DNA of 64,000 bases from Candidatus Edwardsiibacteriota bacterium (GCA_020053305.1 JAGVNJ010000077.1:18952-82951); one strand, 5' to 3'; counted from the stretch's first letter, positions 41,621-50,859 are shown. The notes: generated by a model not told the origin, from the letters alone. Numbers and translations are program-made.

Positions 41621-44074
41621 TTGCAGATCAAAGATTTTAAAAAGGCCGCCCTGATCTACCGGGACCGGGAGATATCCTATGCCGAAACCATCTCCCTGGT
41701 AAACCGCTTCGCCTCCTGCTATCGGTTAAACAAGGGGGACCGGGCATCGGTTTTCGCCGAGAACCGCCCGGAGTGGATCTATGCCTATTTATCGGTATGG
41801 CGGAACGCCGGCATCTCGGTGCCCATAGATTACCTGGCCCCGGCCGATGAGGTGTCCTATATCCTGAACGACTGCCGGCCAGCGGTGGTCTTTTGTTCGC
41901 ACAAAACCAAAGAGGTTTTGGCCGAAGCGGTCAATTTGCTGGAAGGGGGCTATCGCCCGGAGATTCTGGTGTTCGAGGAGCTTTCCCTGCCGGAGAATGC
42001 GCCCGATAAAATGCCGGCCGAGCCGGACAAGCATGAGACCGCCACCATCATCTACACCTCCGGCACCACCGGCAGCCCCAAGGGGGTGATGCTGACCCAC
42101 GACAACATCATGGCCAACATCGAGGACGTGGCGGACCACACCAAAATATTCACCGCCGATGACCGGCTGCTGGCCATACTGCCGTTCCACCACATCTTCC
42201 CGCTGATGGGGACCATCATGGCCACCCTGTATTGCGGGGCCACCCTGGTGATCCTGGAGAAGATCTCCTCCGAGGAGATACTGAACGCCCTGAAGCAATA
42301 CCGGATCACCATCATCATCGGGGTTCCCCGGCTGTACCGGCTGTTTCACAAGGGGATGATCGACAAGGTCAACGCCAGTTCTGTTGCTAAAATACTTCTC
42401 AATATCTCCCGGACGCTGAAGCAGCCGGCCCTGGGGCGCCTGATATTCAAAAAAGCCCAGCAGGCCTTCGGGGGGCATATCAAATACTTCATCTCCGGCG
42501 GGGCCAAGCTGGACGAAAGGGTGGGCGGCGACCTTTACGCCATGGGCTTCGAGGTGCTGGAGGGATTCGGCATGACCGAGGCCGCCCCCATGATAACCTT
42601 CACCAAGCCCGGCCGGGTGAAGATCGGCTCGCCCGGCACCCCCACCAGCCAGACCGAGGTCAGGATCGAAGACGGCGAAATACTGGCCCGGGGCCGCAAT
42701 ATAATGAAGGGCTATTATAACAAGCCGGAGGAGACCGCCGCAATTTTGAAGGACGGCTGGCTGCATACCGGGGATCAGGGCTACCTGGACAAAAAGAACC
42801 GGCTGTTCATCACCGGGCGCAAGAAGGAGATCATCGTCCTGTCCAACGGCAAGAACATCAACCCCGAGGAGATCGAGAACCGCATCCTGTCTCTCTCTCC
42901 TCTGATCAAGGAGATAGGGGTCTATCCCCGGGAGGAGAAGCTGGGGGCGGTGATCCACCCCGACTTCCTGGCGGTCAAGAAACAGCAGGTGGTCAACTTG
43001 CGGGAGACCATCAAGTGGCTGGTGCTGGACAAGTTCAACCTGACGGCGCCCGGCTATAAGAAGATCCATCACTTCACCCTGGTCAACGACGAACTGCCCA
43101 AGACCCGGCTGGGCAAATTGAAAAGATTCCTGCTGCCCCAGATGGACGCCAGAACCTCCGAGACCCACCGCTTGAGGCCCGACCCCGACACCCAGGAGTA
43201 CCGGACATTAAAAGCATACCTGGAAAAGGCCCTGGATAAAAAAATCTATCCCGACCAGCATCTGGAGTACGACCTGGGGCTGGACTCGCTGGGCAAGATA
43301 GAGCTGGACCTCTTTCTGGAAAAGAACTACGGGATCAAACTGGAGGACCAGGAGTCGGTGGCCCACCATACGGTGGAGGCCCTGAGCCAGTTGATGGCCG
43401 AACAAAAAAAGAGCGGCACGGCTGAGACATCGGACTGGCACAGCACCCTGCAGGAGAAGACCGATTTTCCGCTACCCCGAAGCCGGTTCATGCAATGCCT
43501 GCTGAAACTGACCGCTGCGCCCCTGTTCCGGCTATACTTCCACCTGCGAGGACAGGGGCAGCAGAACCTGCCGCCGGGCCCGTTCATCCTGGCCCCCAAC
43601 CACCAGAGCTTTCTTGATGGGATATTTTTATCCATTCTGCTGCCAAACCGGATTTTAAAGGACACGTTTTTCCTGGCCGCCGGCAAACACGTGAAAACAC
43701 CTCTTAATAGATTTTATGCCAACCACAGCAACCTGTTGGTGATGGACATCAACCGGGATTTAAAGAGCACCCTGCAGCAGGCGGCGGCGGCCATCCGGCA
43801 GGGAAAAAATCTGGCCATCTTCCCCGAGGGGGCCCGTAGCCGGGACGGCCGTCTTTCGGAGTTCAAAAAGACCTTCGCCATCCTCAGCCGGGAACTGCAA
43901 GTGCCGGTGGTGCCGGTGGCCATCTCCGGGGCCTATGCCTCGTTCCCCATCGGCCGAAAACTGCCCAAAGCCGGCAAGGTGTCTTTAAAATTCCTTCCGG
44001 CCATTTACCCGGGGCAGATGGATTATGAGCAAATCACCAGCCAGACCAAGGAAGCTATTGAACAAAATATTTAA
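41621..44074 (+). CDS. AMP-dependent acyl ligase-ACP-acyltransferase fusion
   Basis: The 817-residue protein (TTG start at 41621 with GAGAGGA upstream) has three parts. First is an AMP-binding ligase, residues about 1-505, with YTSGTTGSPKGVMLTHDN, GFGMTEAAPMITF and GWLHTGDQGYLDKKNRLFIT followed by GRKKEI. Then an acyl carrier domain with the phosphopantetheine serine in DLGLDSLGKIELDLFLEKNY at about 550. Last is a PlsC-type acyltransferase from about 620 with NHQSFLDGIFLS and FPEGARSRDGRLSEF. This resembles Aas-type proteins that activate fatty acids and acylate lysophospholipids, but with the carrier domain built in. Membrane lipid remodelling is the likely role. Confidence 0.9.
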   Translation: MQIKDFKKAALIYRDREISYAETISLVNRFASCYRLNKGDRASVFAENRPEWIYAYLSVWRNAGISVPIDYLAPADEVSYILNDCRPAVVFCSHKTKEVLAEAVNLLEGGYRPEILVFEELSLPENAPDKMPAEPDKHETATIIYTSGTTGSPKGVMLTHDNIMANIEDVADHTKIFTADDRLLAILPFHHIFPLMGTIMATLYCGATLVILEKISSEEILNALKQYRITIIIGVPRLYRLFHKGMIDKVNASSVAKILLNISRTLKQPALGRLIFKKAQQAFGGHIKYFISGGAKLDERVGGDLYAMGFEVLEGFGMTEAAPMITFTKPGRVKIGSPGTPTSQTEVRIEDGEILARGRNIMKGYYNKPEETAAILKDGWLHTGDQGYLDKKNRLFITGRKKEIIVLSNGKNINPEEIENRILSLSPLIKEIGVYPREEKLGAVIHPDFLAVKKQQVVNLRETIKWLVLDKFNLTAPGYKKIHHFTLVNDELPKTRLGKLKRFLLPQMDARTSETHRLRPDPDTQEYRTLKAYLEKALDKKIYPDQHLEYDLGLDSLGKIELDLFLEKNYGIKLEDQESVAHHTVEALSQLMAEQKKSGTAETSDWHSTLQEKTDFPLPRSRFMQCLLKLTAAPLFRLYFHLRGQGQQNLPPGPFILAPNHQSFLDGIFLSILLPNRILKDTFFLAAGKHVKTPLNRFYANHSNLLVMDINRDLKSTLQQAAAAIRQGKNLAIFPEGARSRDGRLSEFKKTFAILSRELQVPVVPVAISGAYASFPIGRKLPKAGKVSLKFLPAIYPGQMDYEQITSQTKEAIEQNI

Positions 44075-44260
44075 GACAATGCTTTTAACCCAGCTCATCC
44101 TCGCCTTTCGGACAACGATGGCAGCCTCCCTTTCTCCTTGCTTCGTTAGACTCAGCACAAGACCACCAAAAGGGCGGGGTTGATTTTCAAAGGACAACCG
44201 CCCAGACCAGACCCGCCAGGCCATTGATTTTTCTTTAAATCTTTTACAGGAGACTCATAA

Positions 44261-46954
44261 ATGAAACCCTCTCCCCAAGACAGCCTTCCGCTTTGGCATA
44301 CCCTGCCCATCGAAACCGTCGTCAAGCAATTGGAATCTACCCCCGCCGGGCTGACCGGGGCTGAAGCCGTCAGGCGCCTGGCTGAACACGGGCCCAACGA
44401 ACTGCTGGCTGCCCACCGCATCTCTCCCTGGGAGATTCTTTTTCAACAGTTCAAAAATGTGCTGATCGTCATTCTGCTCGTGGCCACGGCCCTCTCCGCC
44501 TTCCTGGGGCACGGCATTGAGGCGGTGGCCATTACCGTCATCGTGTTGTTCGCCGTGCTGTTGGGATTTGCCCAGGAGTATCGGGCCGAGCGCGCCATTG
44601 AGGCCCTGCGCCGGATGGCCGCGCCGACGGCAACCGTTCTCCGCGACGGGGAGGAGGTTGAAATCCCGGCCCGCGATCTTGTGCCGGGCGATATCATCCT
44701 GTTGCACGCCGGCGATAAAATTCCCGCCGACGCCAGATTGATCGAGGCTGTTAACCTGCAAATAGAAGAGGCGGCCCTTACCGGCGAATCGGTCCCGGTG
44801 GAAAAACAGGCCGCGATGCTGGCCGGCGGCCAAGCGCCGCTGGGAGACCGCAAAAACATCGCCTACTCCGGCACAACCGCTTCCTATGGACGGGGACGGG
44901 CCGTCGTGGTGGCCACGGGCATGAGCACCGAGTTCGGCAAGATTGCCCAAATGCTGCAAACGGTTGAAACCAGCAAGACCCCGCTGCAGGAAAATCTGGA
45001 CCGGGTCGGCCATATGCTGGCGCGGGTCGCTTTCGCGGTGGTGGCGGTCATTGTCGCCCTGGGGCTTTTCCGGGGGCAACCCGTCATCGAGATGTTGATT
45101 TTCGGCATCGCCCTGGCGGTGGCCGTCGTCCCGGAAGCATTGCCGGCGGTGGTCACTATTTCGCTGGCCCTTGGCGTGCAGCGGCTGGTCAAACGCAATG
45201 CCCTGATGCGCCGCCTTCCGGCGGTGGAGACGCTGGGCAGCACCTCGGTCATTTGCTCGGACAAGACCGGCACCCTGACGAAAGACGAGATGACCGTCCG
45301 CAGAATCTTTGCGGCCGGGCGGACCTATGACGTCACCGGCGAGGGTTATGAGCCGCGGGGCCTGTTTTCGTATGCTGGCGCTCCGGTTGAACCGCCCAGC
45401 CAGTTGACCCTGCTGCTGCGGGCCGCCGCTCTGGATTCCGACTCGCATATTGTTTACAGCGAGAGCGAGGGTCGCTGGCACGTCAAGGGCGATCCTACCG
45501 AGGGGGCGTTGGTTGTCGCCGCCGCCAAAGCCGGGTTGAAGAAAGCCGACCTTGAGTCGCAGTTTCCCCGGGTGAACGAAATACCATTCACCTCCGAAAC
45601 CAAGCGGATGACCACCCTGCATTCCGGGCCGGAGGGAATGGTGGCTTATTCCAAAGGCGCCCCGGAGACCATCCTGTCCTCCTGTGTCCGCCAATTGACG
45701 GCAGAGGGAGAGGCGGAACTCGATGCCGCCGGACGAGAGGCGATTCTGGAGGCGGCCCGCCAGATGGCCGGCCAGGCCCTGCGGGTGATCGCGGTGTCCT
45801 CCAAAGCCGGCGCTGCCATAGAAAACGCCGAACACCAGATGACCTTCCTCGGTTTGGCGGGAATGATTGACCCGCCCCGCCCCGAGGCCAAAGCCGCAAT
45901 CCATACCTGCGAGCTGGCCGGGATCAAGCCGGTGATGATCACCGGCGACCACCCGCTGACCGCTAAGGCCGTGGCCCGGGAACTGGGCTTGCTCAAGACC
46001 GACCGGGTGGTCAGCGGCGCGGAGCTGGAGGCGATGGGCGAATCCGAGTTTGAGGGCCAGGTGGAAGACATCGAGGTTTATGCCCGGGTATCGCCGGCCC
46101 ATAAGCTGCGGGTGGTTACCGCCCTGCAGAAGATGGGCCATATCGTCGCCATGACCGGCGACGGAGTGAACGACGCGCCGGCCCTCAAGAAGGCGGACAT
46201 CGGGATCGCCATGGGCATCACCGGCACCGATGTGACCAAAGAGGCCGCCGCCATGACGCTCACCGACGACAACTTTGCCTCCATCGTCGCGGCGGTGGAG
46301 GAGGGGCGGCACATCTTCGGCAATATCAAGAAATATTTGATGTATCTGCTTTCATCCAACATCGGGGAAATAGTCCTGATGGCCGCCGCCATGCTGTTTG
46401 GAATGCCCCTGCCTTTGAGCGCCGTTCAGATCCTCTATGTCAACCTGGCGACCGACGGCCTGCCCGCCCTGGCCCTGGCGGTGGATCCGCCCGAACCCGA
46501 CCTGATGCGCCGGCAACCTCGCAAACCGCGCACCGGAATTTTTACCCGTCCGGTGGTGATCCTGATGACGGTGGGCGGGCTTTGGTCGGCGGCGGTCAAC
46601 CTGGGCCTGTTCGCCTGGGCGTTGAATTCCGGACGAGGGGTGAAAGAAGCCATGACGATGACTTTCGTATCCCTGGTGTTAATTCAATTCTTCAAAGCCT
46701 ACAACTTCCGTTCCGACCGCCATTCGGTGCTGATCCGCCCCTTTGCCAATGGATGGCTGAATTGGGCGATCCTATGGGAGTCGGCGCTGCTGGCATTGGT
46801 CGTTTATCTGCCTGTTCTGCATAAGCCGTTCGGCACTTTTGCCCTGACGTTGATCGATTGGGTCATTGTCGCCCTGGTGGCCTTAACAATTACCCCGGTG
46901 CTGGAACTGGCAAAATGGATGGAGCGACGGGGGTGGTTTGGAAAGATAAGCTGA
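44261..46954 (+). CDS. P-type cation ATPase, calcium-transporting type
   Basis: The 897-residue inner-membrane pump has the cation_ATPase_N start (LESTPAGLTGAEAVRRLAEH), LTGESVPVEKQ in the actuator domain and the M4 motif VVPEALPAVVT. The phosphorylated aspartate is D334 in SDKTGTLTKDEM. TGDHPLTAKAVARELG and TGDGVNDAPALKKADIGIAM follow in the P domain, and the C-terminal membrane helices close it. The pattern is that of P2A (SERCA/PMR1-like) calcium or manganese pumps. AGGAG lies 9 bases before the ATG. The ion is inferred from the family. Confidence 0.93.
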   Translation: MKPSPQDSLPLWHTLPIETVVKQLESTPAGLTGAEAVRRLAEHGPNELLAAHRISPWEILFQQFKNVLIVILLVATALSAFLGHGIEAVAITVIVLFAVLLGFAQEYRAERAIEALRRMAAPTATVLRDGEEVEIPARDLVPGDIILLHAGDKIPADARLIEAVNLQIEEAALTGESVPVEKQAAMLAGGQAPLGDRKNIAYSGTTASYGRGRAVVVATGMSTEFGKIAQMLQTVETSKTPLQENLDRVGHMLARVAFAVVAVIVALGLFRGQPVIEMLIFGIALAVAVVPEALPAVVTISLALGVQRLVKRNALMRRLPAVETLGSTSVICSDKTGTLTKDEMTVRRIFAAGRTYDVTGEGYEPRGLFSYAGAPVEPPSQLTLLLRAAALDSDSHIVYSESEGRWHVKGDPTEGALVVAAAKAGLKKADLESQFPRVNEIPFTSETKRMTTLHSGPEGMVAYSKGAPETILSSCVRQLTAEGEAELDAAGREAILEAARQMAGQALRVIAVSSKAGAAIENAEHQMTFLGLAGMIDPPRPEAKAAIHTCELAGIKPVMITGDHPLTAKAVARELGLLKTDRVVSGAELEAMGESEFEGQVEDIEVYARVSPAHKLRVVTALQKMGHIVAMTGDGVNDAPALKKADIGIAMGITGTDVTKEAAAMTLTDDNFASIVAAVEEGRHIFGNIKKYLMYLLSSNIGEIVLMAAAMLFGMPLPLSAVQILYVNLATDGLPALALAVDPPEPDLMRRQPRKPRTGIFTRPVVILMTVGGLWSAAVNLGLFAWALNSGRGVKEAMTMTFVSLVLIQFFKAYNFRSDRHSVLIRPFANGWLNWAILWESALLALVVYLPVLHKPFGTFALTLIDWVIVALVALTITPVLELAKWMERRGWFGKIS

Positions 46955-47130
46955 CTGCCCGTGCACGGCTCCGTCCCCTTGCGCTCTGAAGATAGCTGAC
47001 TCTGTACCGGTAAAACTACCGAGTCTTCTGGGGTTTTGCCTCATGCGTTGGCGCTGTTGAATTTGCCGAATGAAACACCTCGAAGCAAACTTGGAGAAAT
47101 TGCTGATTAAAAATATTTTCCAAAAACATA

Positions 47131-47159
47131 TTGACAAAAGCCCTTTCCGGGCGTAGAAT
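47131..47159 (+). promoter_or_regulatory. strong sigma-70 promoter
   Basis: TTGACA (47131-47136), exactly 17 bases and TAGAAT (47154-47159) differ from consensus in one position. The expected start is near 47166, just before the AAGGAGG of the small ORF. Confidence 0.8.
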
Positions 47160-47181
47160 GAATCCATAAGGAGGACAGTCT

Positions 47182-47343
47182 ATGCCCGGCTGTATCTTTA
47201 TGTACACCTGTATATTTCCGGAAAAAGGAACGGACCGTGACCCCCGCTGCAATACGGCCCCTGATACCGTCTATGATAAAGCCGCCTGCCAACAGGCGGT
47301 TTTATATTTTCACCCCAAAATACAGCGAGGATTCCGGCAATGA
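47182..47343 (+). CDS. small 53-residue ORF, cysteine-containing
   Basis: AAGGAGG lies 7 bases upstream of an ATG that opens a 53-codon frame beginning MPGCIFMYTCIFPEKGTDRD, with further cysteines in PRCNTAPD and KAACQQAV. I know no family. Its stop TGA overlaps the ATG of the GNAT gene (ATGA at 47340-47343). A terminator-like hairpin at 47278-47307 lies inside the frame. So translation of this ORF may decide whether the message reaches the GNAT gene, or the region may mainly make a short RNA. Confidence 0.55.
   Translation: MPGCIFMYTCIFPEKGTDRDPRCNTAPDTVYDKAACQQAVLYFHPKIQRGFRQ
47278..47310 (+). terminator. intrinsic terminator or attenuator inside the small ORF
   Basis: AAAGCCGCCTG and CAGGCGGTTTT pair (one G:T) around CCAA, followed by ATATTTT. 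From the promoter at 47131 the terminated RNA would be about 140 bases. Confidence 0.65.
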
Positions 47344-47900
47344 TGCCCGTTCCCAGAAAAGCCCAAGAAGACCGGTGCCGTCTCCGGCTGGCCGAGCCCT
47401 CCATGGAGCTGGAGCAGGCTTTTCATAAAATGACCGCCGACTATCTGGCCGCCGGAGAAAGCCGCTATACCGAATTGTCCCAAACCATGGGCCTGGCCTT
47501 TGACCGCTACATCAAGGACCTGCAGCGGGAATGCCTGGAGCGGGATCCCTCGGATGGCCGGGTGCCCTGCAGCACCTTTTGGATGCTATCCGATGATGTT
47601 GTCATCTGCGGGATCAGCCGTCTGCGGCATTACCTGACCCCGGAGATGGAGCTGGAGGGAGGCCATGTCCTACTGGAGGTGCCGCCCTCCCTGCGCCGCC
47701 GGGGGTACGGGTCGATCCTTTTGGAAATGACCCTGGAACGGGCGGTGGAGTTGAAGATAACCAAGGCCCTGCTTACCTGCGACTGGGACAATTTCGGGGC
47801 CATCCGGGTCATCAAGAACAACGGCGGGATGCTGGAAAACACCATCTTATCCACCAGGACGGGGGGAAAAGTGATGCGATTCTGGATCGATCTGACATAG
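47340..47900 (+). CDS. GNAT family N-acetyltransferase
   Basis: The 186-residue product (ATG at 47340 overlapping the small ORF stop) ends in a GNAT core: ICGISRLRHYLTPEMELEGG, then LLEVPPSLRRRGYGSILLEM with the R-R-x-G-Y-G pyrophosphate loop, and ALLTCDWDNFGAIRVIKNNG. The sequence pattern resembles GNAT proteins that act on small molecules. The substrate is unknown. A terminator follows at 47932. Confidence 0.82.
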   Translation: MMPVPRKAQEDRCRLRLAEPSMELEQAFHKMTADYLAAGESRYTELSQTMGLAFDRYIKDLQRECLERDPSDGRVPCSTFWMLSDDVVICGISRLRHYLTPEMELEGGHVLLEVPPSLRRRGYGSILLEMTLERAVELKITKALLTCDWDNFGAIRVIKNNGGMLENTILSTRTGGKVMRFWIDLT

Positions 47901-47931
47901 ATCGATCAGTACGTATCTTTATTTTCTTCCC

Positions 47932-47958
47932 AAAAACCCGAAAGCCTTCGGGTTTTTT
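47932..47958 (+). terminator. intrinsic terminator
   Basis: AAAAACCCGAA and TTCGGGTTTTTT form a stem around AGCC, followed by more T-rich sequence. Confidence 0.88.
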
Positions 47959-48052
47959 ATTTTTAAAAACGCTTTTTATCATTGTATTCAACCTAAAAAT
48001 GATATAAAATATTTAACGGCCGGGTCTTTCATCTCTTTTGGTGGAGGGAATG

Positions 48053-48889
48053 ATGCGGGTCTGCATCGTCTATTTTTCACAGACCGGGAACACCCATAAG
48101 ATAGCCGAGGCCATCCAGGCCCAGACGGCCGAAGCGGCCGGGCATTGTGCTATGTTGCGGCTGGAGGAAGCCGATCCGGCTATCTTCTCCGGTTACGATG
48201 TGGTGGGATTCGGGCTGCCGGCCTTCTACTTCAGGGAACCCATCAATGTCTATCATTTCTTTAAAGACATGCCCGATCAAAGCAAGGCCGGCCGGTCAAA
48301 ACCATTCTTCTTTTTTGTCACCCACGGCGGCACCCCCGGCGATGTATATTCCCGGATTGACCGGCTGGCTAATTCTCGCGGTATGCAAACCATTGACTAT
48401 TTTCAATGTTTAGGCATCGACACCTATCCTCCGTTTGCCGACAGAAAACCCTTGACCGCCTACGGACATCCCGATCAAAATGATCTGTTGCAGGCCAAGA
48501 CTTTTGCCAAAGACATCATTCATAAGGCCGGGGCTTATCTTGGCCGCGGCGAATTCAATAAGCCGAAGATCCCGGGAAATTGGATCACCCGGACCGTGGC
48601 CGGTTTTTTCAGCGAACAGAAAATACGTCTAATGATGCGGCGGCATCTGCTTCCGTCAAAAAACATCCGGCCGGGGAGGTGCACCAAATGCGGCTTGTGT
48701 GTGGAGAACTGCCCCCAGGGCATCATCAGCCTGAACCCCTATCCGATGATCGACGAATCAAACTGCATCGCCTGCTACCACTGCCAGCGGATCTGCCCTA
48801 CCAACGCCCTAGACTGCGACTGGCGGGTCTTCAAATTCATCAGCGGCGAATATTTTAGGTCCCAAAAACCAATACCTCCCGGTGATTGA
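48053..48889 (+). CDS. EFR1-type flavodoxin-ferredoxin fusion
   Basis: The 278-residue protein starts with a flavodoxin-like FMN domain (VYFSQTGNTHKIAEAI, then PFFFFVTHGGTPGDVYSRID). It ends with two [4Fe-4S] motifs, CTKCGLCVENCPQG and CIACYHCQRICPTNALDC. This is the EFR1 architecture, which suggests an electron-transfer role under anaerobic conditions. GGAGGG lies 5 bases before the ATG at 48053. No obvious partner is adjacent. Confidence 0.9.
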   Translation: MRVCIVYFSQTGNTHKIAEAIQAQTAEAAGHCAMLRLEEADPAIFSGYDVVGFGLPAFYFREPINVYHFFKDMPDQSKAGRSKPFFFFVTHGGTPGDVYSRIDRLANSRGMQTIDYFQCLGIDTYPPFADRKPLTAYGHPDQNDLLQAKTFAKDIIHKAGAYLGRGEFNKPKIPGNWITRTVAGFFSEQKIRLMMRRHLLPSKNIRPGRCTKCGLCVENCPQGIISLNPYPMIDESNCIACYHCQRICPTNALDCDWRVFKFISGEYFRSQKPIPPGD

Positions 48890-48914
48890 ATACATTACAT
48901 TTTAGGAGCATCTA

Positions 48915-50042
48915 ATGTCCCCCAACAAAACATCCCTTGAGAAAAACCTCCCGGAACAGCCCGGGGAGAATTCCACCCTGAAGCTGATCGAACGGCTGAC
49001 CGCGGCCCCCGGGCCGTCTGGCTACGAGACCCGGGCCGCCTTAACCGCCGGTGAGGAGCTGGCCCCCTTCGCCACCAAGGTCAAGGTGGACAAGATGGGC
49101 AGCGTGGTGGCCTTCAAAAAAGGGCTGTCCCGGGACGGCAAAAAGATCCTGCTGGCGGCCCATCTGGACGAGATCGGCCTGCTGATCACCGGCATCGAGC
49201 CCGGGGGATTTTTGCGCTTCACCCAGGTGGGCGGCTTCGACGCCCGGGTGCTGCTGGGACAGGAGGTGCTGCTGCACCCCGTCGGCCGGTACGGGCCGGA
49301 TACCCGGATCGCCCTGCCGGGCATCATCGGGGCCAAGCCGCCGCATTTCCAGACCCCGGAGGAATCGGGCCAGGTGATCCCCATGGAGGATCTGTATATT
49401 GATCTGGGGATGGATGCGGCGGCGGCCAAAGCCAAAATCAGCATCGGGGACCTGGCCACCTTAAGGATGCCCTTTACCAATCTCAAGAATGACCGGGCGG
49501 CCGGAAAGGCCATGGACAACCGGGCCTGCATCGCCATCATGGTCCAGGCCCTGGAGATACTCAGCAAATGCCATCACCGCTGGGATGTTTATGCGGTGGC
49601 CACCGTCCAGGAGGAGGTGTCCGGTCTGGGGGCGCTGACCTCAGCTTTCGACATCCATCCCGACATCGGGATAGCCATAGACGTCACCCATGGCGACACG
49701 CCGGGGGTGCCCGACAACGACACTTTCTCCATCGGCAAGGGGCCCACCATCACCGTCGGGCCCAACATCCACCCGGCCGTCGCCGATAAACTGAAGAAGG
49801 TGGCCAAGCGCGAGGAGATACCCTTTCAGATAGAGCCCTGCGCCGGCATCACCGGGACCGATGCGGTGGATATTCAGATATCCCGGGAGGGCATCCCCAC
49901 CGGGCTTTTAGGCCTGCCCCTGCGCTATATGCACACCCCGGTGGAAACTTTAGCGGCGGTGGATGTGGAACGCTCGGCCAGATTATTGGCCCGTTTCATC
50001 CAGGATCTGGATGACATCAATTTGGAATGGAAGGACGGCTGA
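48915..50042 (+). CDS. M42 family aminopeptidase, copy 1
   Basis: The 375-residue cytoplasmic peptidase of the TET type should form large hollow complexes that trim peptides. Metal sites are visible: the His in LLAAHLDEIGLLI, the Asp in KAMDNRACIAIM, the catalytic Glu pair in ATVQEEVSGLGALTS, an Asp in DVTHGDTPG and the terminal His in LPLRYMHTPVE. There is an N-terminal extension of about 20 residues. Two further M42 genes are within 7 kb (52645, 54356). The last 44 bases recur at 50800. Confidence 0.92.
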   Translation: MSPNKTSLEKNLPEQPGENSTLKLIERLTAAPGPSGYETRAALTAGEELAPFATKVKVDKMGSVVAFKKGLSRDGKKILLAAHLDEIGLLITGIEPGGFLRFTQVGGFDARVLLGQEVLLHPVGRYGPDTRIALPGIIGAKPPHFQTPEESGQVIPMEDLYIDLGMDAAAAKAKISIGDLATLRMPFTNLKNDRAAGKAMDNRACIAIMVQALEILSKCHHRWDVYAVATVQEEVSGLGALTSAFDIHPDIGIAIDVTHGDTPGVPDNDTFSIGKGPTITVGPNIHPAVADKLKKVAKREEIPFQIEPCAGITGTDAVDIQISREGIPTGLLGLPLRYMHTPVETLAAVDVERSARLLARFIQDLDDINLEWKDG

Positions 50043-50044
50043 AA
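50001..50044. repeat. direct repeat, copy at the end of the M42 gene
   Basis: These 44 bases, the 3' end of the M42 gene with its stop, match 50800-50843 at 40 positions. Between them lie a dispersed repeat and a membrane protein gene, so a segment was inserted or a second M42 gene lost all but its tail. Confidence 0.75.
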
Positions 50045-50094
50045 TGACCGTCTGGGCAACACCGGCTATGCAATTGATCAAAACGAGACCTCTG

Positions 50095-50197
50095 CGAAAC
50101 TAACCACTGAAGCACGGAACTGCTGAAAATACCAAGGAAAGGGCCTCAAAACCGTTCTTTTCCATGATTATTGTTCCGATAATTCAGTGCTTCCGTG
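50095..50197 (+). repeat. dispersed ~105-bp repeat, copy B
   Basis: CGAAACTAACCACTGA begins the element and CAGTGCTTCCGTGCC ends it. The sequence matches the reverse complement of 24250-24354 with scattered changes. A short piece (TAACCACGGAATCACGGAAA) also lies at 55380. Confidence 0.65.
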
Positions 50198-50318
50198 CCT
50201 GCACGCTGTAGCGCGGAGTTTACACCGATAAAAGAGGTGGCGCGCAAGCGTGGAAAAGCTTTTGCAGAAGGCTCAAAACATATAATGCCTGTTAAAACCA
50301 GCGGGCAAAGGGGACAAA

Positions 50319-50780
50319 ATGCACGAGTCAAGCACCTTTGCGGATAAGCTAAGTCATCGATTGCCGGTCATTGTGATCTTGGCGGCATTCGGTCTAATTC
50401 AGGGACCGCTTCTGGTTAATACGCAACTTCTCTGGAAAGCTCCGCGGTTGTTTCCAGTATTTGATTTTGACGGCATCCTGTTTGATATGCTTTTCACATT
50501 CCTTGCCGGAATCTTTTTGCTCGTTAAGGCCAATCATGTCAAGTCGTTGGAATGGTGGGGCGGTTTCTTGGCCATGATAATTCCTTATGTTCTCTTAAAG
50601 AGCTTGGGGGTATATTTTGACCAAACGCAGTATCTTATCGCCGCGGCAGAGGGCCGTCACATAGGCGGCGGCGCAGCAATGGGGCATGTTTTCTTTATTT
50701 TCTATCTCATGGGACCGGCCGTGCTCTTAAGCATGGCAGGATTTTATTCCGTTCGCAAGCTTCGGGGGGCGCGCAAATAA
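50319..50780 (+). CDS. membrane protein of unknown function
   Basis: The 153-residue product has four predicted membrane helices: LPVIVILAAFGLIQGPLLVN, FDGILFDMLFTFLAGIFLLV, LAMIIPYVLLKSLGVYF and VFFIFYLMGPAVLLSMAGFY. I do not recognise a family. It lies between two copies of a 44-base repeat (50001 and 50800), so it is likely an inserted gene. Its base composition is a little lower in GC than the neighbours. Confidence 0.65.
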   Translation: MHESSTFADKLSHRLPVIVILAAFGLIQGPLLVNTQLLWKAPRLFPVFDFDGILFDMLFTFLAGIFLLVKANHVKSLEWWGGFLAMIIPYVLLKSLGVYFDQTQYLIAAAEGRHIGGGAAMGHVFFIFYLMGPAVLLSMAGFYSVRKLRGARK

Positions 50781-50799
50781 AACTATCGTCTTAACCAAT

Positions 50800-50843
50800 C
50801 AGGATATGGATGACATCAATTTGGAATGGAAAGATGACTGAAA
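50800..50843. repeat. direct repeat, orphan copy of an M42 gene end
   Basis: It contains the stretch ATGGATGACATCAATTTGG and the stop of the M42 gene with four changes, but no M42 gene precedes it here. It lies just before the Nudix gene. Confidence 0.7.
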
Positions 50844-50859
50844 GGCGGTCAGAAAAATA

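Noticed and set aside
41789..43168. 459-codon open frame on the minus strand
   Set aside because: It mirrors the acyl ligase fusion gene; the long antisense frame follows from GC-rich third positions and the translation shows no family.
43685..43702. third parS site (AACACGTGAAAA)
   Set aside because: Only the centre matches and the flanking half-sites differ; it lies within the acyltransferase coding region.
44255..46312. 685-codon open frame on the minus strand
   Set aside because: It mirrors the P-type ATPase gene and is rich in His, Gly, Arg and Gln without a recognisable domain.
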